A DNA stretch of 64,000 nt, from NCBI RefSeq assembly GCF_003605125.1, contig NZ_QPQT01000008.1, forward strand, positions 62,001-126,000, written 5' to 3'. The notes under the pieces were generated by a model. It saw only the letters and a list, made by a program, of their open reading frames with translations. It was not told where the DNA came from and searched no databases. Made by a program: the position numbers and the translations under genes. Of this stretch, positions 1 to 8,658 are shown one piece after another; the stretch's first letter is position 1; each line of letters begins with the position of its first letter. Origin of the DNA: Shewanella algidipiscicola. GTDB lineage: Bacteria > Pseudomonadota > Gammaproteobacteria > Enterobacterales > Shewanellaceae.

Positions 1-429
1 TATAGTTTGGTTAATCTATTATCCCACACCCCGGATATAAACATTAATGAAACAAACTCAAGTGGGTATTCTGCCTTGATGCTGGCAGTCTACAATAATG
101 AAAAAGATTGCTGCGAAGCATTATTAAGATGTGGCGCTGATGTTAACTCAGCGGATAATGTAGGTAATACCGTGCTCATGGCCAGTGCCTACAAGGGCAA
201 TTTAGAAATTTTCAAATTGCTATTAGCATTTGGTTCAAATCCACAGCTAACCAACAAAACCAATATGACAGCGCGTGATTGGGCTTTAATGTTTAATCGA
301 AAAAACATTATTGATTACTTAAATAAAACCTATCCGGCGAAAGCTGACTCCAAGTTTAAGAGCATCGTTAAATTCATAGCTCTGAGTTCAATGATGGTAA
401 TGAAGCGGTTGTCATCAATTAATCAGTAA
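1..429 (+). CDS. Ankyrin-repeat protein, 5' end missing
   Basis: The reading frame is open from base 1, so the gene begins outside the window; the TTG at base 7 is probably internal. The visible ~142 residues hold about three ankyrin repeats. Seen are the GYSALMLAVYNN and GNTVLMASAYKGN helices with the linking GADVN and GSNPQ turns. A Lys-rich tail with a short hydrophobic stretch (FIALSSMMVM) follows and could be a weak membrane anchor. Ankyrin repeats bind proteins; the partner is unknown. It lies on the opposite strand to the transfer genes in hotspot 4, so it is cargo. Repeat identity is clear; function is not. Confidence 0.75.
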   Translation, partial: YSLVNLLSHTPDININETNSSGYSALMLAVYNNEKDCCEALLRCGADVNSADNVGNTVLMASAYKGNLEIFKLLLAFGSNPQLTNKTNMTARDWALMFNRKNIIDYLNKTYPAKADSKFKSIVKFIALSSMMVMKRLSSINQ

Positions 430-720
430 AACTAAATCAATAAGTTACGATCTGATCGGCTACATAGATTAATTGTTGTAACCTCATGCCTAAACCTCGT
501 TACAAAAATAACTACCCGAAAGCTGTACTCCCCCCCTTGTCAAGGCAATTCTGTATTCAACTAGGTTTGGTAAATTCTCCTAATAGTGACACTTCTCGAT
601 AATAAATTTAACATTTAGCTTACCTAGGGCTAAATGTTGTCAGAAATGCCTATTTTTACATAAGATAAATTGTAAGCGCCCCACAAAGCACACATTCAAT
701 TAGCCAGGCACCAGACTTAT
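430..720. other. Intergenic stretch, no convincing gene
   Basis: No gene is supported here. A 38-codon open frame starts at 487 (ATG, beginning MPKPRYKNN). It faintly recalls the N-terminus of REP-associated transposases but has no support beyond the first residues. A C7 run lies at about 530. This may be eroded mobile DNA. Confidence 0.5.
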
Positions 721-752
721 GATCTTATCTTCACTAATAAGGAGATAAGATC
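721..752 (+). promoter_or_regulatory. Inverted repeat over the tnpA ribosome binding site
   Basis: GATCTTATCT (721-730) and AGATAAGATC (743-752) form a perfect 10-bp inverted repeat with a 12-base loop. It ends exactly at the ATG of the following gene. The AAGGAG ribosome binding site lies in the loop and the start of the right arm. In mRNA this hairpin would hide the start site when transcription enters from upstream, a device known from several insertion sequences. The hairpin is seen; the role is inferred. Confidence 0.6.
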
Positions 753-962
753 ATGGCTCACCGACGACGCAGCGATCAGGAATGGCTGGAAATATTTCAG
801 CAATACGAAGACAGCCCTCTTAACCAAAGAGAGTTCTGCCGACAGAATCAACTCAGCCCTTCAACTTTCTTTTCAAAGCGACGGTCGCTGAAGCTAACCA
901 GAGAAAACCAGCAATGCAGTTTTGTCCGAGCGGAGGTAGTTGAACAGACCACTCGCTATTAG
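753..962 (+). CDS. Solo IS66-type TnpA-like protein (probable remnant)
   Basis: A 69-residue protein. It resembles the TnpA accessory protein of IS66-family elements: an N-terminal helix-turn-helix with the typical pattern EWLEIFQQYEDS, then REFCRQNQLSPSTFF and a basic KRRSLK segment. IS66 TnpA proteins are normally longer, continuing into a beta-strand region after FVRAEVV; here the frame stops early. No tnpB or tnpC follows, only a terminator. It is therefore either a truncated IS remnant or a small DNA-binding protein kept on its own. A strong AAGGAG ribosome binding site and an intact frame argue that it is still translated. Confidence 0.65.
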   Translation: MAHRRRSDQEWLEIFQQYEDSPLNQREFCRQNQLSPSTFFSKRRSLKLTRENQQCSFVRAEVVEQTTRY

Positions 963-975
963 GCTCCCATCACAC

Positions 976-1000
976 AGCCCCCTCTCGAAGGGGCTTTTTC
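976..1000 (+). terminator. Rho-independent terminator after the TnpA-like gene
   Basis: AGCCCC and GGGGCT pair around a loop of about eight bases, followed by TTTTT, starting 14 bases after the stop codon at 962. Confidence 0.75.
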
Positions 1001-1047
1001 AAGATACGAAGCAAGGCTAGCGCTGCATATAACTATTCAAACATTGG

Positions 1048-1710
1048 CTATACATGATTTTTGTAAGCGTGGTAGTTATCGAGTACTTGATGATAAAGCA
1101 TAGCCGACTTTTTTCTTGCAGCAGGATGGAAGGCATTGATGAAGACAACATCCTCATTAACATGCACTCGTTCGCTAACTTTGTTAAGCTCAGGGAAGAC
1201 GTAACGTTTAACTTGATTATATGTGCCGCAAAGCACAACAATGTCAGGGTTAATCAACTCAATTTGCCTTCTAACAAAAGGGGCAAATTCTTTCGCATGG
1301 GCGTCAAACGATTTTTGGTCGGTTCGCGCACTTCCCGATGTTTTCCTTATGTTTATGTATGCAATACTCTTAACGGCAATTTTTTCATTTAATTTAGCAT
1401 CTCTCAGTGACGGCACAGCCCCATCATATTTTTGAAGTCCGTAAGCCCAACGCCCCACCCGACGAAGAACCTTTCCTCGCCACCATCCACTTGCCTTCAC
1501 TTCAATAGCTCTATTAATAGCGTTGACAATATTTTGCTTTGCTTCATTTGTTTCCTTTAAAACAAACAAAACTTTTTTACCACAACTATCCCAGTCCTCA
1601 GTTGAAATCACTCCATCGTAGTTGAAATACCAATCCTTCGGGAATGCCTCCTCCCATGCAACCATCAACTTATCAAGACAGTCTATTTCTGAAACATTTT
1701 TATCATCCAT
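1048..1710 (-). CDS. Uracil-DNA-glycosylase-fold protein, hotspot 4 cargo
   Basis: A 220-residue protein with the outline of the uracil-DNA glycosylase superfamily. An N-terminal strand KKVLFVLKETNEA stands where glycosylases carry their water-activating loop. A central strand INPDIVVLCG follows, then the late motif VFINAFHPAARKK, which matches the HPS/HPA loop that enters the DNA minor groove. The usual GQDPY-type catalytic sequence is not obvious, so activity on uracil is uncertain. Proteins of this fold occur in accessory islands as uncharacterised nucleic-acid enzymes. The gene upstream on the same strand (1741-2073) is only 30 bases away, so the two are probably one operon. A weak ribosome binding site precedes the ATG at 1710. 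Confidence 0.6.
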   Translation of the reverse strand: MDDKNVSEIDCLDKLMVAWEEAFPKDWYFNYDGVISTEDWDSCGKKVLFVLKETNEAKQNIVNAINRAIEVKASGWWRGKVLRRVGRWAYGLQKYDGAVPSLRDAKLNEKIAVKSIAYINIRKTSGSARTDQKSFDAHAKEFAPFVRRQIELINPDIVVLCGTYNQVKRYVFPELNKVSERVHVNEDVVFINAFHPAARKKSAMLYHQVLDNYHAYKNHV

Positions 1711-1740
1711 AGGAAAACTCAGGCAGGTTCTTATGAAACA

Positions 1741-2073
1741 TCATTTGGATAGCTGGGTAGTTCCATTAGGTAGCCATTCAATATTTAAAGTGCCACCACC
1801 GAAACGTACAATCCCTTCCTTTTTCGGAAGCTCGTTACATTGACCTCGGTATTCTATGAAATTATCCAGAAGTTCAAGCAAGTGTAGTTTGAAGCCTGAT
1901 TCGGTGACCTGATCAAAAATGTCATCTTCAAGAGTCCAAGATGTTCCGCTTAGGCGGTCTTCGTCATCTTCCGCACAAAACACTACCTCACCCGACACCT
2001 TCACAATGTCAGGGTGTTGTTTTGAAAGCATAGCCAAGCGAGTAGCTTCAAAGTTTTGATCGAAATTAGGCAT
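1741..2073 (-). CDS. Small acidic protein of unknown function
   Basis: I do not recognise this protein of 110 residues. It is acidic in the middle (CAEDDEDRLSG) and has no signal peptide or membrane segment. I chose the ATG at 2073 (MPNFDQNF) over the upstream ATG at 2094 because AAAGGA lies at a good distance before it. It precedes the UDG-fold gene by about 30 bases on the same strand, so the two may work together. Nothing in the sequence shows whether it is an immunity protein, an antitoxin or a regulator. Confidence 0.55.
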   Translation of the reverse strand: MPNFDQNFEATRLAMLSKQHPDIVKVSGEVVFCAEDDEDRLSGTSWTLEDDIFDQVTESGFKLHLLELLDNFIEYRGQCNELPKKEGIVRFGGGTLNIEWLPNGTTQLSK

Positions 2074-2222
2074 TATTAATTTTCCTTTTATCATAAATTT
2101 GATATGTGCCAGACTATCAGCTTTTCCTTTTTGCAGCAGCCTCCTAAGGCTGAAAATAGTAAAAAATCAGAGCAAATTGCGCACACGCTGAACAGAAAGT
2201 ATAAAAGGTACAAAGTGCCAAA

Positions 2223-2263
2223 TTGGTTATCTTAAGGCGCATTATGCTCATTAAAGTAACCAA
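2223..2263. repeat. Inverted repeat downstream of traN
   Basis: Arms TTGGTTATCTTAA (2223-2235) and TTAAAGTAACCAA (2251-2263) pair at 11 of 13 positions with a 15-base loop. It lies between traN and the hotspot 4 genes. There is no clear T-tract on either strand, so it may be a boundary structure or a weak terminator. The rest of 2074-2303 holds nothing else that I can identify. Confidence 0.45.
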
Positions 2264-2303
2264 TATGGAACATTATTGGCGCAGCTTTTTTATAAGGACG
2301 AGC

Positions 2304-5300
2304 TCAATTATTCCCCGAAATTTCTTCCGTCGCCTCCTGACGCAGTTTCTGTGCATCCATTCCGTTTAGCCGTTCAATGGCTCTATCTGCGGCACTTTGA
2401 CGGTTTCCATCAACATTTAGCGTACTTCCTGAGCCAGTGAGTCTTTCCAAATCCAGTGACGGTATTTCGGGTAGGTTACCTGTTATCGATAAGATACCTA
2501 TCCATTCATCCAGATTGACTTGGCTCCAATCTACATGGTTTAACTGACTCGCGGTCAAACCTTCACAGTTTGGTGATTTCGCACTGCCCCAACCAAGGCC
2601 CAATTGAGGACGTACTTGTTCTTGAATGATCCGTGAAAGTGGCGAAGTAAAGCAGCAATATGACTGCCGTTTTTCAACACAGGCACCTAAGAACTTAGAC
2701 TTGCAGTAAGAGCCTACATAGTGGCAACTCTTCAATACCCGCTTGGCATTCATTTCAAACTCACTCTGCTCACATTTCCAGATAAGCTGAATGAGGATCA
2801 TGGTGACTGAATAAATCATGTAGGCCGTCATAACCGTACTCAGAACCGCGCCCGCAGCGCCACCCAATGCAAAGTTGCCACCCGAAACAACACCATCGGC
2901 TCCAACCGCGCCACCAACGTTGCTAAACAGTGCCGATTGCGCTCCAGAACCAAAGGTAGAGCCTACCCATTCAGCCGTTTTGTTGGTCAACACCTGCATG
3001 AAGCCAGTCGCAGCTTGCTCCGCTCCCGCGCCAGCAGCCGTTGATGGCCCAGCTCCCATGAGAGAGTCCCATGCTGACACAAAAGGCTCTTTGACCGCAC
3101 TCCAAGTGCTCGTGATTGGCTCCCTGAGCGTATTCCAAGAACCATAGATTGCCGAAGACGGATTCATGGCCATGACTGCCGTATCAAGCTTGTTAACCGC
3201 CACTATCATCGTAATGTAGTCCGATAACGACACGCCACTTGGCTTTTCACAGCAATCCACTATGCCGCCAACGGCTTTTTTGCACTGGCCAGCATTACCT
3301 TTAAAAACCGTACACTCAACGTTATCTTGGCCATCAGCTCCCGTACATGACATATCATTGGTCATAAACTGCGCAGCATTGAGCATCGCAGCGGCCTCTG
3401 CAAAGTTAGCCTGCTTGATTGACTCTGGCTCTAAACAATCTGTGCCCATACAGCGAACTGGGCCCTCACAGTTGTATTGAGTTTCCATTCGTGCATTTTG
3501 CACTTCAACGCTTTGTCCGCAGTCATACACCAAACTTTGGATATAACAGAAGCCTTCATGACCAGCCCCGCCTTCAGTGCATTCGGTTCTGACGTACTGG
3601 CAGGCTGGGTTTTGCTCTAGCGCGGCACACGTATTGGTGGTCGTGTTTTGTCCGTTATTGACGATGGTTTGTGTATTACCATTGGCATCTACCCAGCTAT
3701 CTGAGCTGCCCATGTTGAACTCTGGATGAGCAGTCGAAGCATTGTAGGTCGCTCTTGCCCTCCAGCATGAGAGCCCCAGTCCATCAGAACTGCCGCGACT
3801 GGTTAAATGAGCAGGAGACGAAACTACCGCCGGATAAAGGCTTCCAAGATTGGCCAACTCGCCACTACCAACCGTTAACTCGTCGATTCGTTTTGTCCCT
3901 GTATCCAAACACTGCCACTGAACCGCAGTAAACTGATCCGTTTGCATCAAGCATTGGTCTATGCCCGGATCACTTGATTGATGAACAACGTCTTGCTCTA
4001 AGTATTTGCCGGAGAAGGCCAATGACGCTCTCAGTTTCGCAGGAGCCAAACACTTCTGAACTTCTCGGCTGCAAGTATCGAAATCGACTTTGTTCCAGCC
4101 GGACTCACATTTGGAACGCGTGTCTTCCTGCGGTTCATGCCACGAAATAATCGACCCATTAACGACCTTGCACAATGAGCCAACCAAGGTTCCTTTTGGA
4201 CAGGTCATTTCAGGGTATTTAATGGACGGTTTCGTCTCAGTCACCGTCTCCTTATTGCCCGTCAATGAAAGTGTCGTTTTCCAGCCATTTGCCTTGGACG
4301 GCGACTCGGTGATTTTTATCTCAGTATTTTGATTATCAAACACTCTCAGCGTCGCGTTTCCAGTTTGCATAGTGCTGCTGTGCTGTGGAACAAAGCTGAG
4401 CGTTTCAGAGCTAAAGCAACCGCGCTCAATGGACCAGCTTTGTTGATGGGTTTCAGCGGATACACGTCGTTCTAACTGACACTGAGTAAGCGTGCTGATC
4501 TTCTCGCACACCTGGTAATCCGGTACATGCTTGGTTTCAGTAAATGGCGTAATCGTCTGAGTAGGCTCACAGGCCTCAAAACTACTCGGCATAAGATTGG
4601 ATACCACGCACTTTGGATCGCTGGTTTGCAATCCACAGTCATAGGTATCGGTAAAACGAATGCATTCACCTTTATCATTGGTCTCGGCACATTCTGACGA
4701 CATGAATCCACAGGAAGGATTCGCTTCAAGCACTCGGCAGGCCTGATTTTCAATTCCCTTATAGCTTTCATCATCCACACTAACTTGTACACGCCGACAC
4801 AAAGGCGATATGCCAGCCACTAGGCTTGGGGCAAAATAGGATTCACAAACTGAAACACCATTGACCACCGTACATCCGTTGGTTGATGACGGCTGATCCG
4901 TACATTGAATGCTGTAGTCTGAAAACTTAGCCGGGATATCCGCTGCTTGTTCGATACAGGACTGTGGTGACCAACTATCATTCATCACCACCTTGGTTGG
5001 ATCAAAGCGAACCTTGATGCGTGCATAGCCCTCACCACTACCCGTTACCGATACGCGAATTTTTATTGGCACTTCTAAACCGGGCTCTACCGCTTTTATC
5101 TTGGCGGTGAGGTCAGTATTAGGATTGCGTTCCCAACTGGTACTAAGCTCGCAGCGACCTGCCGTTTCTGGTGGAAAGTTATTATTCGGCCCAGACCAAA
5201 CTTTCTGATCACCAAGCCACACTTGCATGTAGTCATCCCATTTGGCGTACTCAAGAACGGCTGAGGTAATCGCATCGGGGTTCACGACTTTGAGTGTGAT

Positions 5301-5996
5301 GGCCTGCTCGAACACTTTACAACGGCCACTCCAGTAGTTGTCACCAATTCGTCCTATCCAAACTTCAAGACATCCCTCACCACAAGAGCGAAGGTTCATT
5401 GGTCCTGAAACATGCTCAATAATGCCTGCCGTGTAATCGTGAGTAATAGTGCAGCTGTTAACCGCTGTATTGAGCCTGTCGCATTGCTGGTAATTTGGGC
5501 TACCTTCACCTTGAGACTCACAGCCTGGGAAGCTTTGGGTTAATAGATTGGGGTCAGTTTGAACTGCATCAGTTAATGCCCAAAGCGGATCATTGACCAT
5601 ATCTGGCCGCGACCTGTCTTTGATTTGCTGTAGCGAACGAAATGCTTCACCCGTAGCGCCACTTTCGGATGCCATGCTCTCTTGGCGCTGCGTCCCCAAT
5701 TGATTCATGCTGGTATCAGAGCCATAAACGCCCGTTAAGACATCCAATGAGCCCTGATCCATACCAGGGAAAAGCTCTTGCAAGTTAATCGTCTCATTAC
5801 CACTGCCAGTCGGCACCGACAATGTATTGCCATTGAATGCGGGCATCGTCCAGTTTTGCAGTAATTGCTTACCTTCTTGCTGTCCGCTTAGGCCGGATTG
5901 GCGCTGCACATCAGCGGCCACACCATGTAAGGGCAAGCACGCCATAGTGATTGATAAAATACCCGCTAAAACTCGGGTAAAAAGTGTTGGTTTCAT
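2304..5996 (-). CDS. traN: TraN, outer-membrane mating-pair stabilisation protein
   Basis: A 1230-residue exported protein. It starts with a signal peptide (MKPTLFTRVLAGILSITMAC, cleavage near VAADV) behind a GGGAGG ribosome binding site. It is very rich in cysteine, often in CxxxxC or paired arrangements, as in TraN of F-type systems. There TraN sits in the recipient-facing outer membrane and stabilises mating pairs. A Gly/Ala-rich hydrophobic stretch (AGAVLSTVMTAYMIYSVTMI) near residue 1030 is followed by another Cys-rich part (CHYVGSYCKSKFLGAC). It is the last gene of the dsbC-traC-trbI-traF-traW-traU-traN run and follows traU by two bases. Confidence 0.93.
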   Translation of the reverse strand: MKPTLFTRVLAGILSITMACLPLHGVAADVQRQSGLSGQQEGKQLLQNWTMPAFNGNTLSVPTGSGNETINLQELFPGMDQGSLDVLTGVYGSDTSMNQLGTQRQESMASESGATGEAFRSLQQIKDRSRPDMVNDPLWALTDAVQTDPNLLTQSFPGCESQGEGSPNYQQCDRLNTAVNSCTITHDYTAGIIEHVSGPMNLRSCGEGCLEVWIGRIGDNYWSGRCKVFEQAITLKVVNPDAITSAVLEYAKWDDYMQVWLGDQKVWSGPNNNFPPETAGRCELSTSWERNPNTDLTAKIKAVEPGLEVPIKIRVSVTGSGEGYARIKVRFDPTKVVMNDSWSPQSCIEQAADIPAKFSDYSIQCTDQPSSTNGCTVVNGVSVCESYFAPSLVAGISPLCRRVQVSVDDESYKGIENQACRVLEANPSCGFMSSECAETNDKGECIRFTDTYDCGLQTSDPKCVVSNLMPSSFEACEPTQTITPFTETKHVPDYQVCEKISTLTQCQLERRVSAETHQQSWSIERGCFSSETLSFVPQHSSTMQTGNATLRVFDNQNTEIKITESPSKANGWKTTLSLTGNKETVTETKPSIKYPEMTCPKGTLVGSLCKVVNGSIISWHEPQEDTRSKCESGWNKVDFDTCSREVQKCLAPAKLRASLAFSGKYLEQDVVHQSSDPGIDQCLMQTDQFTAVQWQCLDTGTKRIDELTVGSGELANLGSLYPAVVSSPAHLTSRGSSDGLGLSCWRARATYNASTAHPEFNMGSSDSWVDANGNTQTIVNNGQNTTTNTCAALEQNPACQYVRTECTEGGAGHEGFCYIQSLVYDCGQSVEVQNARMETQYNCEGPVRCMGTDCLEPESIKQANFAEAAAMLNAAQFMTNDMSCTGADGQDNVECTVFKGNAGQCKKAVGGIVDCCEKPSGVSLSDYITMIVAVNKLDTAVMAMNPSSAIYGSWNTLREPITSTWSAVKEPFVSAWDSLMGAGPSTAAGAGAEQAATGFMQVLTNKTAEWVGSTFGSGAQSALFSNVGGAVGADGVVSGGNFALGGAAGAVLSTVMTAYMIYSVTMILIQLIWKCEQSEFEMNAKRVLKSCHYVGSYCKSKFLGACVEKRQSYCCFTSPLSRIIQEQVRPQLGLGWGSAKSPNCEGLTASQLNHVDWSQVNLDEWIGILSITGNLPEIPSLDLERLTGSGSTLNVDGNRQSAADRAIERLNGMDAQKLRQEATEEISGNN

Positions 5997-5998
5997 AG

Positions 5999-7027
5999 TT
6001 AACCTCCCGAGTTACAGCAGTCTTGCCAGCGCCATAAAATATAGAGCGCATCTTCACCGGCACCTGGGATTGTTCGCCACTCTCCCCATTTCATGGTGCT
6101 TTCACCGATGACATGCGCATTTTCAGTTTCTGGTACAGGGAAGAACATACTCATCTTGTATTGGGATTTCGGCAGCATGGGGTCGATAACAGGCCGGCAT
6201 AGCGCACTGTTCCCCATTGTTCGCCTAGCAAGACCACGCCTGTGTTGAGCCGCGATTGCACGCGCCGCTAAATGGCTGGTGTTTTCTGCTAATGAGCCGA
6301 AGGCTAAGGTGTGGCCAGATAAGGGATAGAGATGGCCCCAACTGCCAGCACACCAAAACAACTGATCGATGGGTTTACCAAGCGTTGATGAAGCAGCGTC
6401 AGCGGTACAAGCAGATATAGCCAATGGATTGGCAACGGCAGCCGCTTCAGGCTGAGTAAAAAAGGCCAGTTCATCGTTCAGCCATGTTGGGTCCAATTCC
6501 GACAAATACATCAAGTCAAAGTCCATGTAACCATCGGCATTGCAATTGCCATCCATGAACAAATCGAGCATGACCAAAAGCGGAAAGGCGTAATAATGGT
6601 AATGGTAGAAAGCGAGATCACCGGTGTCATATTCACCCTCGCCATGACCACCTTGCAGTCGTCTATCACCTAACGGTAAACGAATCCCTCCCAGGGAAGG
6701 CGAACAACCTGGCGTTCTGACCAGTTCAATCAAACGCGCAGGCTCCCACATGCTGGTAACAATACCTGGCCTTGGCACACCTAAGTTGTCTTCACATAAG
6801 CAAAATGACTTGTTTGATGCGCCGCTTGGGACACTGCCAGAGCCAAGAGGAAGACCGGCAACCCGGATAGGAAAAATGCATGACCAGCAAACATCCGTCA
6901 GCAACTTGCCGGACAATAACCCCGCGTCTGGGCAGGTCAATTCGGCTTTTGCAGGAATAGATGCGCTTAGGACAAACATGACAACGAGAGTCCGCAACAG
7001 ACGATACGTATTATTGAGCTTTTTCAT
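5999..7027 (-). CDS. traU: TraU, periplasmic pilus-assembly/DNA-transfer protein
   Basis: A 342-residue TraU-family protein needed for DNA transfer and pilus assembly in F-type secretion systems. A signal peptide (hydrophobic LVVMFVLSASIPAKA) precedes the conserved CPDAGLLSGKLLTDVCWSC region with several cysteines. The mature protein stays Cys-rich, as expected for a DsbC client. I place the start at the ATG at 7027 (MKKLNN) because AAAGGAG precedes it with good spacing; a TTG six bases upstream is less likely. The first 17 bases overlap the end of traW, which suggests translational coupling. Confidence 0.92.
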   Translation of the reverse strand: MKKLNNTYRLLRTLVVMFVLSASIPAKAELTCPDAGLLSGKLLTDVCWSCIFPIRVAGLPLGSGSVPSGASNKSFCLCEDNLGVPRPGIVTSMWEPARLIELVRTPGCSPSLGGIRLPLGDRRLQGGHGEGEYDTGDLAFYHYHYYAFPLLVMLDLFMDGNCNADGYMDFDLMYLSELDPTWLNDELAFFTQPEAAAVANPLAISACTADAASSTLGKPIDQLFWCAGSWGHLYPLSGHTLAFGSLAENTSHLAARAIAAQHRRGLARRTMGNSALCRPVIDPMLPKSQYKMSMFFPVPETENAHVIGESTMKWGEWRTIPGAGEDALYILWRWQDCCNSGG

Positions 7028-8135
7028 GAACAAGCTCCTTTGCTGGAATTTCTTCTATTTCAAACGCGAGTCCCTTTGCTTGAACAAACGATGGGGTGAC
7101 TTGCAGATCAAAGCGCTGCTTTAGCGAGACATTGAGAAGGTAAACAGGACTGTCCAATGTCTTTTCGAGCGCATTGAGGCGATTCCAGCCTTGCGCACGG
7201 TCGAGCTGCGTGGTGATAAGCGTAATGCGGCGCAGTGTCCTATCTTGCGTCTCAAGCCAATGCGCAACTGCGTCTACTTCTTCAGCGTCCGACGCATTAA
7301 ACACCACGAGCTGCTGAGTAAATGGCAAGGCTTTGAGCGGGTTAATACGCGTTCCTGCTGGGATCAATGTTCGGCCATTGGCATCCAATAGTGGCCGCTG
7401 CAAGACGATGGTTGGATCAACCGTTCTTATCCGATACTGCGTGGCTTTGGGTAAGTCAGTAAATGTTTGGCGAGACCAGAAACGCTCAATGGCTTTTTTC
7501 TTTAATGCGCCCAGATCAATCGACTGTAAACGCTGCATCGCTACTTGCATCAAATCCGGTTCTAAAATCGAATGAATAGGACCGCGTTGACCCAATGAAC
7601 CGGTATTGCCTGTTTCAATTTGACGCTGCAACCAGTCCTTGCTGTAAACCCCTAGTGCACTTGCAGTCACCTTGTCATCTTCTATGCGGAAAATGGCAGG
7701 CACGCTAGTCACCCGCCAGTGCACAAAGGCTCTCGGATCTATTCGAACCTGAGGAACAGGATCAAGCCCCGTCATCAGGGTATGCCAATCACGGATAGCC
7801 GCCCCCAAGGTCTTTCCTTCAGGAATTCCCCGAAACAACACAATAGCGCCGGTAGCACTGGCCTCTTTAAATAGCTGCTTCAGTGAGGAATCCCCCAGTG
7901 AAGACGACGCAAATATCAACCATTCATCGTTGTGTTTGAGCGACGCAGGTTGTTCAATCGGTGAAAAAGGCTCGATAAATTCAGATGAACCATCCACAGC
8001 ACTTTGTAAAATGCTGCGGCTCATTTCGACGATCTTTTTGTCCTCGTCAGACAACGGATAAGGCTCTTGTGCCCAGGACACTTGAACCCAAGCCAATGGA
8101 GCAACCAACAAAAATACGTGACATAGTCTTTGCAT
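7011..8135 (-). CDS. traW: TraW with N-terminal TrbC-like domain
   Basis: A 374-residue exported protein (signal peptide ending near VSWAQ) that joins two F-system proteins. Residues ~70-180 (LIFASSSLGDSSLKQLFKEA, then LFRGIPEGKTLGAAI) match the TrbC pilus-assembly domain, a thioredoxin-like fold. The C-terminal half (QYRIRTVDPTIVLQRPLLDA, AGTRINPLKALPF) matches TraW. In F these are separate genes; the fusion is typical of the SXT/IncA-C group. I chose the second ATG (8135) because AGGAGG is then at a better distance. Confidence 0.9.
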   Translation of the reverse strand: MQRLCHVFLLVAPLAWVQVSWAQEPYPLSDEDKKIVEMSRSILQSAVDGSSEFIEPFSPIEQPASLKHNDEWLIFASSSLGDSSLKQLFKEASATGAIVLFRGIPEGKTLGAAIRDWHTLMTGLDPVPQVRIDPRAFVHWRVTSVPAIFRIEDDKVTASALGVYSKDWLQRQIETGNTGSLGQRGPIHSILEPDLMQVAMQRLQSIDLGALKKKAIERFWSRQTFTDLPKATQYRIRTVDPTIVLQRPLLDANGRTLIPAGTRINPLKALPFTQQLVVFNASDAEEVDAVAHWLETQDRTLRRITLITTQLDRAQGWNRLNALEKTLDSPVYLLNVSLKQRFDLQVTPSFVQAKGLAFEIEEIPAKELVHEKAQ

Positions 8136-8145
8136 CATCTACCTC

Positions 8146-8658
8146 CTACCAAAGCGGCCAAGCGCGACCGACAATCTGCTCGTGCCTAACGGCATTCCAA
8201 TAGCGGGAGTCGAAACTCGTTGCAGCCTCGCCGGAAAACCAATATTCGTTTTCTTGCAGCGTCAATGAGCGGCTAAATTCTGTTTCAGCCACACCAAGAC
8301 GCTGGGCTAATGCCATGCCGGTTGAGACTTCAGCACCGTTCACCAGCACATGCTCAGGCGTCACATTGACTTCATCCCCAGGCATCCCTGTTAGGCGTTT
8401 CAACATACGAGTACCGTCGTTATATAACGGAGCGAGTCCTTTTGAGTGGAAGGCATACAAACCATCCTTAACGGGCTCTTTATTCCATAGGTCAATCAGA
8501 TACACCGTGGTATCAGGCAGGCAGCGCTCTTGCTGGGTATCAATACCTATTCGGTAGCGCATCATGGCGTAGGTGCCTACCAAGGCCATGATTAACGCAA
8601 GAATGGTCAAACGGATGAGATATGGCCGCCAAGGCATTCTTTTACGGAGTATCTGCAT
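8146..8658 (-). CDS. TraF/TrhF-type S26 signal peptidase of the conjugation system
   Basis: A 170-residue inner-membrane protein. One N-terminal transmembrane segment (LIRLTILALIMALVGTYAMM) is followed by a periplasmic signal-peptidase-like domain. The general-base lysine motif is clear (MLKRLTGMPGDEV) and so is the distal S-DSR box (SFDSRYW). At the nucleophile box the sequence reads RCLPDTTVYLID, so a cysteine stands where S26 peptidases usually have serine. Homologues in IncP and F-like systems mature the pilin or related proteins. It starts behind AAAGGAGG and overlaps the preceding trbI-like gene by 17 bases. Confidence 0.8.
   Translation of the reverse strand: MQILRKRMPWRPYLIRLTILALIMALVGTYAMMRYRIGIDTQQERCLPDTTVYLIDLWNKEPVKDGLYAFHSKGLAPLYNDGTRMLKRLTGMPGDEVNVTPEHVLVNGAEVSTGMALAQRLGVAETEFSRSLTLQENEYWFSGEAATSFDSRYWNAVRHEQIVGRAWPLW

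Noticed and set aside
487-603. 38-codon frame starting MPKPRYKNN, similar at first sight to REP-associated transposase N-termini
   Set aside because: The similarity ends after a few residues, no conserved histidine motif follows and the frame closes early. It is not listed as a gene.
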